Assembly (NCBI GenBank): GCA_025966335.1
Contig: JAICRS010000018.1
Coordinates: 1-21,388, forward strand
Direction: 5' to 3'
Origin: Nocardioidaceae bacterium
GTDB lineage: Bacteria > Actinomycetota > Actinomycetes > Propionibacteriales > Nocardioidaceae
DNA: 21,388 nucleotides
Shown piece after piece: positions 15,360-21,373 of the stretch (its first letter is position 1; each line of letters starts with the position of its first letter). The translations under genes were made by a program, and so were the position numbers. The notes below the pieces were generated by a model. The model made no database searches and was not told where the DNA came from. It was given only the letters and a program-made list of their open reading frames with translations.

Positions 15360-15739
15360 CCGACCGGATGGGGTTCCAGTACGTCGTGCTCCGGTGCGTG
15401 CCGCGGGTGGACCGCGAGGAGTTCGTCAACGTGGGCGTGGTGCTCTACTGCCAGTCCGCCGACTTCCTCGAGGCCCGCTGCCACGTGAACCGGGACCGGC
15501 TCGCGGCACTCGATCCCGAGGTGGACCTGGACGCGGTCTGCTCCGCTCTGGCCACCATCGAGGCGGTCTGCCGCGGCGACGAGACCACCGGGCTCGCCGG
15601 CCAGGCGAGCATGGGCACCCGGTTCGGCTTCGTGAAGGCACCACGGAGCACCGTCGTGCAGCCCGGACCGGTGCACGGCGGGATGACCGACGACCCCGGA
15701 CGGCAGCTCGAGCACCTGCTGACCAGCCTGGTCCAGTGA
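15356..15739 (+). CDS. DUF3037 domain-containing protein
   Basis: The 127-residue protein matches DUF3037 by its opening FQYVVLRCVPRVDREEFVNVGVVLYC, its short CHVNRDRLAALDP segment, and its end GPVHGGMTDDPGRQLEHLLTSLVQ. It is soluble with no signal peptide. The function of the family is unknown. It regularly follows a HipA-family kinase gene in actinobacteria and other bacteria. Here the pair overlaps by ATGA, so the two are made in step. The ATG at 15356 fits the family N-terminus well; the frame is open further upstream only as a shadow of the kinase gene. Possible roles include binding partner, regulator or substrate of the kinase. It converges on the sirohydrochlorin chelatase gene with 10 bases between the stops. 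Confidence 0.85.
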   Translation: MTDRMGFQYVVLRCVPRVDREEFVNVGVVLYCQSADFLEARCHVNRDRLAALDPEVDLDAVCSALATIEAVCRGDETTGLAGQASMGTRFGFVKAPRSTVVQPGPVHGGMTDDPGRQLEHLLTSLVQ

Positions 15740-15749
15740 CCGGTCGGCG

Positions 15750-16493
15750 TCAGACCGGGACCAGCTCCACCGCACCCACGGCATAGCGGGCCAGGATGGT
15801 CCGCGCCACCTCCGCGTCGGCGCCCAGCGGCGCGGACACGGCGACCGCGCCGGCCTCCAGGGCGAGCTCCGCGGCCCGGTCCGGCAACGTACCCGGAGCC
15901 AGGAACAGCGAGCCGACCGCGATGTGCCGGCGCCCCTCGGCGCGGAACTGCCGCACGGCCTCGCCGGTCGCCGGGGGAGCGGCCGAGGCGAACGCCGCCA
16001 CGGTCGGCAGCTTGTGCTTGGACCCCCACATCCTGGCCAGCCGGGCCACCGCCTGGTTGGCCAGTGAGTCCGAGGAGCCCGCCGCGGCGAGCACCAACGC
16101 GTCGAGCTCACGGACCCGCGCGTCCTTCAACGCGGTGCGCAGCCGGCGGTCGAGGACCTCGAGGAACACCGACTCCAGGCCGAGGATGCTGGTCGCCCGG
16201 ATCTTCAGGTTGTCGTGAGCTGCGGTCGCCTCGGCGATCGCGGAGGGCACGTCGACCTTGGCGTGGTGGGCCTCGGTCAGCAGCAGCGGGACGACGACGA
16301 TCTCGTCGTAGCCGGCGCGGACCAGCTTCTTCACCACCGTGGAGAACGACGGCTTGGACAGCTCGAGGAACGCCGGCTCGATCCGGAGGTCGGGGCGCAT
16401 GGCGCGGACCTCCCCGACAAGCGCCTGGATCGTCTCCGCGGAGCGAGGGTCGCGGCTGCCGTGGGCCAGTGCCACCAGTGCTGGAGCGGTCAT
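15750..16493 (-). CDS. Sirohydrochlorin chelatase (CbiX/SirB family)
   Basis: The 247-residue protein belongs to the class II chelatases that insert Fe2+ (siroheme) or Co2+ (cobalamin) into sirohydrochlorin. The N-terminal ALVALAHGSRDPRS carries the metal-binding His11, and VVVPLLLTEAHHAKVDVP carries His76/His77. A second, more divergent half follows (ALVLAAAGSSDSLANQAV, then HIAVGSLFLAPGTLPDRA), giving the two-domain SirB/CbiX-long arrangement. Because it is the last gene of the sir-cysH operon, 67 bases after cysH, iron insertion for the siroheme of sulfite reductase is the likely role. Cobalt chelation cannot be excluded by eye. ATG 16493 is preceded by GGGAGG eight bases upstream, which decides the start although the frame is open to 16703. 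Confidence 0.9.
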   Translation of the reverse strand: MTAPALVALAHGSRDPRSAETIQALVGEVRAMRPDLRIEPAFLELSKPSFSTVVKKLVRAGYDEIVVVPLLLTEAHHAKVDVPSAIAEATAAHDNLKIRATSILGLESVFLEVLDRRLRTALKDARVRELDALVLAAAGSSDSLANQAVARLARMWGSKHKLPTVAAFASAAPPATGEAVRQFRAEGRRHIAVGSLFLAPGTLPDRAAELALEAGAVAVSAPLGADAEVARTILARYAVGAVELVPV

Positions 16494-16560
16494 GAGTTCG
16501 GCCTCCCTTCGAGGTTGTGTCCGACGCCGTTGTCGAGACGGTGCTGGTTCAGAGTCGTGT

Positions 16561-17304
16561 TCATGCGTGGATCCCGCACTCGGTCTTGCTGCTGCCGGCC
16601 CATCGGCCGCTGCGCGGGTCCTCACCCGGAGCGACCCGCCGGGTGCACGGGAAGCAGCCGATCGACGGGTAGCCGTCGTACTGCAACGGGTTGACCAGGA
16701 CACCGTTCTCGGCGATGTAGCGGTCCACCTCGTCGTCGGTCCACCGCGCCAGCGGCGAGACCTTGACCTTGCCTTTGGCGTCGTCCCAGCCGATCACCGG
16801 TGCGATCACCCGGTTGTGGGTCTCCTGCCTGCGCAGACCGGTCGCCCACGCGTCGTACTCCTCGAGCGCGTTCTTCAACGGGGCCACCTTGCGCAGCGCG
16901 CAGCAGAGGTCCGGGTCGCGGAGGAACAGGTCCTTGCCGTACGTCGCATCCTGCTCCTCGACCGACTGCTCCGGGCGGACGGTGACCAGGTGCACCGGGA
17001 GGGTCGCCTCCACCGCGTCGCGGGTGCCGATCGTCTCGGCGAAGTGGTAGCCGGTGTCGAGGAAGACCACGTCGATGCCCGGTGCCACCTTGGCGGCGAG
17101 GTCGGCGAGGACCGCGTCCCCCATCGAGGAGGTGATGCAGAACCGTTCCCCGAACGTGGCCACGGCCCACTCGATGATCACCTCGGCCGGGGCCAGCTCG
17201 AGCTCGGCGCCCGCGTGGGAGACGAGGTCCCTGAGCTCGACCTCGGTGCGGCCGTGCGTGGTGGTGCCCTTGAAGTTGCGAGCCGCGGTGGTGGTCAGGC
17301 TCAT
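16561..17304 (-). CDS. cysH: Assimilatory adenylylsulfate (APS) reductase
   Basis: CysH reduces adenylylsulfate to sulfite and AMP with thioredoxin-type electrons. The 247-residue sequence has the PP-loop-type SSMGDAVLADLA near residue 60, VVFLDTGYHFAET, and LRRQETHNRV. CysCys at 134-135 (DLCCALRKV) and CysXXCys at 217-220 (IGCFPCTR) are the ligands of a [4Fe-4S] cluster, which marks an APS rather than a PAPS reductase. The C-terminal ECGIHA carries the catalytic Cys243. ATG 17304 is preceded by GGAGGT eight bases upstream and overlaps the stop of the small zinc-ribbon gene as ATGA. The frame continues upstream as a shadow. The genes for ATP sulfurylase (cysDN) and APS kinase are not in the window. 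Confidence 0.95.
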   Translation of the reverse strand: MSLTTTAARNFKGTTTHGRTEVELRDLVSHAGAELELAPAEVIIEWAVATFGERFCITSSMGDAVLADLAAKVAPGIDVVFLDTGYHFAETIGTRDAVEATLPVHLVTVRPEQSVEEQDATYGKDLFLRDPDLCCALRKVAPLKNALEEYDAWATGLRRQETHNRVIAPVIGWDDAKGKVKVSPLARWTDDEVDRYIAENGVLVNPLQYDGYPSIGCFPCTRRVAPGEDPRSGRWAGSSKTECGIHA

Positions 17305-17483
17305 CGCGGCACCTCCGGCCCGGTCGGGCGCGGAGGGATGAGTCCGAGCATCTTGAGGTGGAACGCCCGCAGGCAGGCCCGGCACTCCCACGTGCCGTGG
17401 CCCGGTCCGTCGTCGGTCTCGTGCGGCCGGAGGTTCTCGTCGCCGCAGTAGGGGCAGTGGAACGGCACCGCGCGCTCGCTCAT
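17301..17483 (-). CDS. Small zinc-ribbon-like protein of the sulfite reductase operon
   Basis: This 60-residue protein has two CxxC knuckles, Cys10/Cys13 in FHCPYCGDENL and Cys34/Cys37 in TWECRACLRAFHLK, which should hold one zinc ion or possibly an Fe-S centre. Between them lies a His/Asp-rich loop (RPHETDDGPGHG). It overlaps sir upstream and cysH downstream, each time by ATGA, so all three are translated in a fixed chain. A small protein at this position also occurs between sulfite reductase and cysH in Streptomyces, from memory. The gene is real given both overlaps and the conserved architecture. No function is established. A role in assembling or feeding electrons to the reductases is only a guess. 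Confidence 0.85.
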   Translation of the reverse strand: MSERAVPFHCPYCGDENLRPHETDDGPGHGTWECRACLRAFHLKMLGLIPPRPTGPEVPR

Positions 17484-19240
17484 CCGACGACCTCGAGCGT
17501 CTTCTCGCCGCGGAGGAGCTCCTCGTCGGCACGAGCGACCCAGGCCGCGAACGACTCACCCTCGGTGCGCCCGGCGAGGTAGGCGGTGACCACGTTGGTG
17601 ACGTAGTCGTCCAGGCCGGCGCTGGTGACCTTGTGCGCCCGCAGCTTCTTGCCGAGCGCCGCGGTCAGCCCGATCCCGCCGCCGAGGTGGACCTGGAAAC
17701 CCTCGACCTGGTTGCCGTCCTCGTCCAGCACCAGCTGTCCCTTGAGGCCGATGTCGGCGACCTGGGTCCGGGCGCAGGCGTTCGGGCAGCCGTTGACGTT
17801 GACGGTGATCGGTGTGTCCAGGTCGGGGAAGCGGCGCTCGAGCTCGTCGATCAGGTCGGTCGCGCGCTGCTTGGTGTCGACGATCGCCAGCTTGCAGAAC
17901 TCGATGCCGGTGCAGGCCATCGTGGAGCGGCGCCAGTTCGACGGGCGTGCGCTGAGGCCGATCCGCTCCAGGGCGGCGACCAGTCCCTCGACCTGGGCCT
18001 GGTCGACGCCGAGCACGACCAGCTTCTGGTACGCCGTGAGCCGGACACCCGCTGCGCCGTACTCCTCGACGAGGTCACCGAGCCCGGTCAGCACCTCGCC
18101 GGAGATCCGGCCGACGGTGGGGGCGGCGCCGACGTAGAAGCGGCCGTCCTTCTGCCGGTGCACGCCGATGTGGTCGCCGTTGAGAACGGGGACCGGGGGA
18201 GAGGGGCAGTCGAGGAGTGCGCGGTCGAGGTACTCCTTCTCCAGCACGTCGCGGAACTTGTCGATGCCCCAGTCGGCGACCAGGAACTTGAGCCGGGCGC
18301 GCGAACGGAGCCGGCGGTAGCCGTAGTCGCGGAAGATCGAGATCACGCCCTCCCAGGCGTCGGCGACCTCGTCCAGCGGGATCCAGACGCCCATCTTCTG
18401 CGCGAGCATCGGGTTGGTGGACAGGCCGCCGCCGACCCAGAGGTCGAACCCGGGGCCGTGCTCGGGGTGCACGGTGCCGACGAACGAGACGTCGTTGATC
18501 TCCGGGGCGCCGTCGAAGCTCGGGTGACCGCTGACGGAGGTCTTGAACTTGCGCGGCAGGTTCGAGTACTCCGGGTCACCGATGTAGCGCTGCTTGATCT
18601 CCTCGAGCGCCGGTGTGCCGTCGATGATCTCGTCGGCAGCGACGCCGGCGACGGGTGAGCCGAGGAAGCCGCGCGGCGAGTCACCGCAGGCCTCCTGGGT
18701 CTGCAGGCCGACCGCCTCGAGGCGCTGCCAGATCGTCGGGACGTCCTCGATCCGGATCCAGTGGTACTGGATGTTCTGCCGGTCGGTGATGTCGGCCGTG
18801 TTGCGTCCGAACTCGGTGGAGATGCCGCCGAGCACGCGCAGCTGCTCCGCGCCGAGCAGGGCGCCGTCGCTGCGGACCCGCATCATGAAGTAGCGGTCGT
18901 CGAGCTCGTGCGGCTCCAGCGCTGCGGTCTTCCCGCCGTCGAGGCCGGGGCGGCGCTGCGTGTAGAGGCCCCACCAGCGGAACCGGCCGCGCAGGTCGGA
19001 GCCGTCGATCGAGTCGAATCCGCGGTGCGCGTAGATGTTCTCGATCCGGCCCCGGACGTTGAGCGCGTCGTCGTCCTTCTTCAGCTGCTCGTTGGGGTTC
19101 AGCGGCTCGCGGTAGCCGAGCGCCCACTGGCCCTCGCCGCGCTTCTGGCGGACCCGGCCGCTGCGTCCAGGACCGGTCGGCGTGGGCTTGGTGTGCCCGG
19201 CGGGCGTGGTGGGGTTCGGGCGTTCGGTGCTCGAAGTCAT
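17480..19240 (-). CDS. sir: Ferredoxin-dependent assimilatory sulfite reductase (siroheme/[4Fe-4S])
   Basis: Sir performs the six-electron reduction of sulfite to sulfide. The 586-residue protein has the two-fold nitrite/sulfite reductase architecture. Cys443 and Cys449 (MACTGIEFCKLA) and Cys485 and Cys489 (NGCPNACARTQ) bind the [4Fe-4S] cluster and siroheme. RWWGLYTQR contains Tyr93 and TQEACGDSPRG contains Cys185. They are 92 residues apart, the same separation as the covalently linked Tyr69-Cys161 pair of the Mycobacterium tuberculosis enzyme, which argues for sulfite rather than nitrite reduction. A Thr/Pro-rich N-terminal tail of about 25 residues is probably disordered. ATG 19240 has AGAGGAA seven bases upstream. 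That site lies within a small hairpin, and a leader peptide ORF lies further upstream. The stop overlaps the zinc-ribbon start. Confidence 0.93.
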   Translation of the reverse strand: MTSSTERPNPTTPAGHTKPTPTGPGRSGRVRQKRGEGQWALGYREPLNPNEQLKKDDDALNVRGRIENIYAHRGFDSIDGSDLRGRFRWWGLYTQRRPGLDGGKTAALEPHELDDRYFMMRVRSDGALLGAEQLRVLGGISTEFGRNTADITDRQNIQYHWIRIEDVPTIWQRLEAVGLQTQEACGDSPRGFLGSPVAGVAADEIIDGTPALEEIKQRYIGDPEYSNLPRKFKTSVSGHPSFDGAPEINDVSFVGTVHPEHGPGFDLWVGGGLSTNPMLAQKMGVWIPLDEVADAWEGVISIFRDYGYRRLRSRARLKFLVADWGIDKFRDVLEKEYLDRALLDCPSPPVPVLNGDHIGVHRQKDGRFYVGAAPTVGRISGEVLTGLGDLVEEYGAAGVRLTAYQKLVVLGVDQAQVEGLVAALERIGLSARPSNWRRSTMACTGIEFCKLAIVDTKQRATDLIDELERRFPDLDTPITVNVNGCPNACARTQVADIGLKGQLVLDEDGNQVEGFQVHLGGGIGLTAALGKKLRAHKVTSAGLDDYVTNVVTAYLAGRTEGESFAAWVARADEELLRGEKTLEVVG

Positions 19241-19250
19241 GAATGCGTTC

Positions 19251-19304
19251 CTCTGGGTCAGAGACGCACGAGTCGCGGAAGATCAGCCCGACTTCGTTGT
19301 CGGG
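19251..19304 (-). promoter_or_regulatory. Two hairpins between leader peptide and sir, the second overlapping the ribosome site
   Basis: On the minus strand a perfect 6-bp stem CCCGAC/GTCGGG with a six-base loop occupies 19304-19287. A second stem, CTCTG/CAGAG with a three-base loop, occupies 19263-19251. The second overlaps the AGAGGAA Shine-Dalgarno sequence of sir, so it could mask it. Neither hairpin is followed by a T-run, so this is not a classical terminator. Together with the leader peptide this suggests translational attenuation. The mechanism is inferred. Confidence 0.5.
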
Positions 19305-19353
19305 GTGTGTGCTGCCCGGCGACCGCGCGCCCGGCTGGTGAGAGCGGGGCGGG

Positions 19354-19443
19354 TCAGCAGGGCCAACACATCATGCTGCGGGTACGACCGAGGTCCACGT
19401 GGCGGCGGGCCACGAGGTGGATGGTCGTTGCAGCGCTGATCAT
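19354..19443 (-). CDS. Cysteine-containing leader peptide upstream of sir
   Basis: A 29-codon frame ends in RRHVDLGRTRSMMCWPC and a stop, 113 bases before sir. The LVxRRHVDL..R..S..C pattern is that of the small leader peptides found ahead of sulfur-assimilation genes in Streptomyces and other actinobacteria, where cysteine-dependent translation is thought to control downstream expression. Two of the last four codons encode Cys (TGT, TGC). The ATG at 19443 is the likely start; a GTG at 19413 would give a 19-residue version. No Shine-Dalgarno sequence is visible before either. GAGACT lies seven bases before the ATG and could be a -10 element for a leaderless start. Confidence 0.8.
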   Translation of the reverse strand: MISAATTIHLVARRHVDLGRTRSMMCWPC

Positions 19444-19451
19444 GGACGGAA

Positions 19452-19503
19452 GTCTCACGGCTCGGACAGGGTCTCCACAAACCCGGGTCTTATGATGTGA
19501 GAC
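19452..19503. promoter_or_regulatory. Inverted repeat in the sir-glyA intergenic region
   Basis: GTCTCAC at 19452-19458 and its exact complement GTGAGAC at 19497-19503 flank the palindrome ACCCGGGT (19481-19488) and TATGAT (19491-19496). The site lies just upstream of the leader peptide on the minus strand and about 70 bases before glyA. It could be an operator for the sulfur operon; the regulator is unknown. Confidence 0.4.
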
Positions 19504-19560
19504 GCCTGTCCAGAACTTGGTACGGCGACCCTGCGGCGAGATCGGTCCGGAGGCCGTCAC

Positions 19561-19566
19561 TAGGCT
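19561..19566 (+). promoter_or_regulatory. -10 element for glyA, leaderless type
   Basis: TAGGCT ends six bases before ATG 19573, the same hexamer and spacing as at zapE and DUF3000. No Shine-Dalgarno sequence is present. Confidence 0.6.
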
Positions 19567-19572
19567 GTCGTC

Positions 19573-21054
19573 ATGACCGACGCGACCACAGCAAGCTCGT
19601 ACGTCTCAGGCGGGGAGAGCCTCGCCGCGCAGGCCAGCACGGCCTACAACGCCGCCCTGGAGGTGATCGCCTCGGTCGAGCCGCGTGTGGCGGAGGCCAC
19701 ACGAGCCGAGCTCGCCGACCAGCGGTCCTCGTTGAAGCTGATCGCCAGCGAGAACTACGCGTCGCCGGCCGTGCTGCTGACCATGGGCACCTGGTTCAGC
19801 GACAAGTACGCCGAGGGCACGGTGGGCCACCGGTTCTACGCCGGCTGCCAGAACGTCGACACGGTGGAGGCACTTGCGGCCGAGCACGCACGAGAGCTGT
19901 TCGGTGCGCCGTACGCCTATGCCCAGCCGCACTCCGGCATCGACGCGAACCTGGTCGCGTTCTGGTCGATCCTCGCGCACCGCATCGAGTCTCCTGCCCT
20001 GGAGAAGCTCGGCGCCAAGAACGTCAGCGAGCTGTCCGAGACCGACTGGGAGACGCTGCGCCACGAGTTCGGCAACCAGCGGATGCTCGGGATGTCCCTG
20101 GACGCCGGCGGCCACCTCACCCACGGGTTCCGGCCCAACATCTCCGGCAAGATGTTCCACCAGCGCAGCTACGGCACCGACCCGTCGACCGGCCTCCTGG
20201 ACTACGACCGGGTTGCCGAGGCGGCGCGCGAGTTCAAGCCGCTGGTGCTGATTGCCGGCTACTCGGCCTATCCGCGTCGGGTGAACTTCGCCAAGATGCG
20301 GGAGATCGCCGACGAGGTCGGAGCCACTCTGATGGTGGACATGGCCCACTTCGCCGGGCTGGTCGCCGGCAGGGTGTTCACCGGTGACGAGGACCCGGTG
20401 CCACACGCCCACATCACCACCACGACGACGCACAAGTCGCTGCGTGGTCCACGTGGCGGGCTGGTGCTGGCGCAGGAGGAGTACGCCTCGTCGGTCGACC
20501 GTGGCTGTCCGATGGTGCTCGGCGGCCCGCTCTCGCACGTGATGGCCGCCAAGGCGGTCGCACTCGCCGAGGCTCGCCAGCCGTCGTTCGCCACCTACGC
20601 GCAGAACATCGCCGACAACGCCAAGTCGCTGGCCGAGGGGTTCCTGAAGCGGGACGCGAAGCTGGTCACCGGTGGCACCGACAACCACATCGTGCTGCTC
20701 GACGTGTCGGGCTTCGGGCTCACCGGCCGGCAGGCCGAGTCCGCGCTGCTCGACGCCGGTGTCGTGACGAACCGCAACTCGGTGCCGGCCGACCCGAACG
20801 GTGCCTGGTACACCTCCGGCATCCGGTTCGGCACGCCGGCCCTGACCTCACGCGGCTTCGGGCACGACGAGTTCGACCGGGTGGCCGAGCTCGTGGTCGA
20901 CGTCCTGTCGAACACCACACCCGGCACGACGAAGGCCGGCGGGCCGTCGAAGGCGTCATACACCCTGGCCGACGGGATCGCCGACCGGACCAAGGCGGCC
21001 TCCGCCGAGATGCTCGAGAAGTACCCGCTCTACCCCGGCCTCGACCTCCTCTGA
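19573..21054 (+). CDS. glyA: Serine hydroxymethyltransferase (long actinobacterial form)
   Basis: GlyA interconverts serine and glycine with tetrahydrofolate, feeding one-carbon metabolism. The PLP lysine is Lys288 in TTTTTHKSLRGPRGG. Other signatures are SENYAS (59-64), GHRFYAGCQNVD, QPHSGIDAN and VDMAHFAGLVAG. At 493 residues it is longer than the usual 417-430. The excess lies in an N-terminal extension of about 25 residues and an insertion of about 30 residues (roughly 138-168, between SILAHR and QRMLGMSLDAGGHLTHG) where E. coli GlyA has only a short turn. This long form occurs in several actinobacteria. ATG 19573 has TAGGCT (19561-19566) six bases upstream and no Shine-Dalgarno sequence, so a leaderless transcript is likely. 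It is divergent from the sulfur operon, which also draws on serine for cysteine. Confidence 0.96.
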   Translation: MTDATTASSYVSGGESLAAQASTAYNAALEVIASVEPRVAEATRAELADQRSSLKLIASENYASPAVLLTMGTWFSDKYAEGTVGHRFYAGCQNVDTVEALAAEHARELFGAPYAYAQPHSGIDANLVAFWSILAHRIESPALEKLGAKNVSELSETDWETLRHEFGNQRMLGMSLDAGGHLTHGFRPNISGKMFHQRSYGTDPSTGLLDYDRVAEAAREFKPLVLIAGYSAYPRRVNFAKMREIADEVGATLMVDMAHFAGLVAGRVFTGDEDPVPHAHITTTTTHKSLRGPRGGLVLAQEEYASSVDRGCPMVLGGPLSHVMAAKAVALAEARQPSFATYAQNIADNAKSLAEGFLKRDAKLVTGGTDNHIVLLDVSGFGLTGRQAESALLDAGVVTNRNSVPADPNGAWYTSGIRFGTPALTSRGFGHDEFDRVAELVVDVLSNTTPGTTKAGGPSKASYTLADGIADRTKAASAEMLEKYPLYPGLDLL

Positions 21055-21071
21055 CCCACCCCCCTCTTTCT

Positions 21072-21137
21072 CGTTGAGACGCGCCCTTTTCGCCGTTGAG
21101 ACGCGCCCTTTTCGCACATGAGACGTGAGTTTGTTGC
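21072..21137 (+). repeat. Left array of three 22-bp tandem units
   Basis: Two identical 22-bp units at 21072-21093 and 21094-21115 share the core GAGACGCGCCCTTTTC. A degenerate third unit follows at 21116-21137 with core GAGACGTGAG. A weaker trace (AGACGCG) continues one unit further. The units start 17 bases after the glyA stop. They are the left arm of the palindrome described separately. Confidence 0.9.
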
Positions 21138-21250
21138 GCCGACAGACGCGGATCTTCACCCGCGGGCAGGACGACGTGCGAGCTGAAGAGAGCGCTCGCC
21201 GGTGGCCATCCCTGGGCTAGCGCGGATCTGAAGGACGCGAGAATGGGGTT

Positions 21251-21338
21251 GCGAAAACATGGCGCATCAACGGGGAAAAAGTCACGTCTCGAGTGCGAAA
21301 AGAGCGCGTCTCAACGGGGAGAAGAGCGCATCTCAACA
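21251..21338 (-). repeat. Right array of four 22-bp tandem units in opposite orientation
   Basis: Four consecutive 22-base blocks at 21251, 21273, 21295 and 21317 match the reverse complement of the left unit at about 16, 14, 21 and 17 of 22 positions, by hand count. The block at 21295-21316 (core AAAAGAGCGCGTCTCAAC) differs by one base. The block at 21273 carries the same TCACGTCTC variant as the mirrored left unit. Confidence 0.85.
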
Positions 21339-21347
21339 TGAGGTGGT

Positions 21348-21373
21348 GGGGGTGGGGGTGGGGGTGGTGCGGG
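21348..21373 (+). other. G-quadruplex-like tract
   Basis: Three runs of five G separated by single T, followed by a GGG after a six-base loop, fit the canonical G-quadruplex pattern on the plus strand. It lies directly beyond the palindrome near the window edge. Whether it is upstream of the next gene cannot be seen. Confidence 0.55.

Larger units (their letters stand above)
21072..21338. repeat. 267-bp imperfect palindrome built of 22-bp units
   Basis: Left units 1, 2 and 3 pair with right units at 21317, 21295 and 21273 around one shared centre at 21205, matching at about 17, 21 and 16 of 22 positions. C-rich DNA at 21055-21066 and G-rich DNA from 21340 may extend the symmetry. No coding frame of credible quality was seen in it, and no target-site duplication is obvious. 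I do not recognise it as a named repeat family. If transcribed from glyA it would fold into a long hairpin. Confidence 0.85.

Noticed and set aside
13729..15739. Classical HipBA toxin-antitoxin module
   Set aside because: No helix-turn-helix HipB-like protein is encoded, and the partner is DUF3037, so the TA label is not supported.
16494..16703. Upstream extension of the sirohydrochlorin chelatase frame into cysH
   Set aside because: The GGGAGG site and family N-terminus place the start at 16493; the extension is a shadow of cysH.
21072..21338. CRISPR array
   Set aside because: Units are contiguous with no spacers, and the two arms are inverted relative to each other.
21072..21338. Insertion sequence remnant with terminal inverted repeats
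   Set aside because: No transposase fragment or target-site duplication is visible, and the inverted arms are made of short tandem units. A fold-back element is still possible and is kept under findings.
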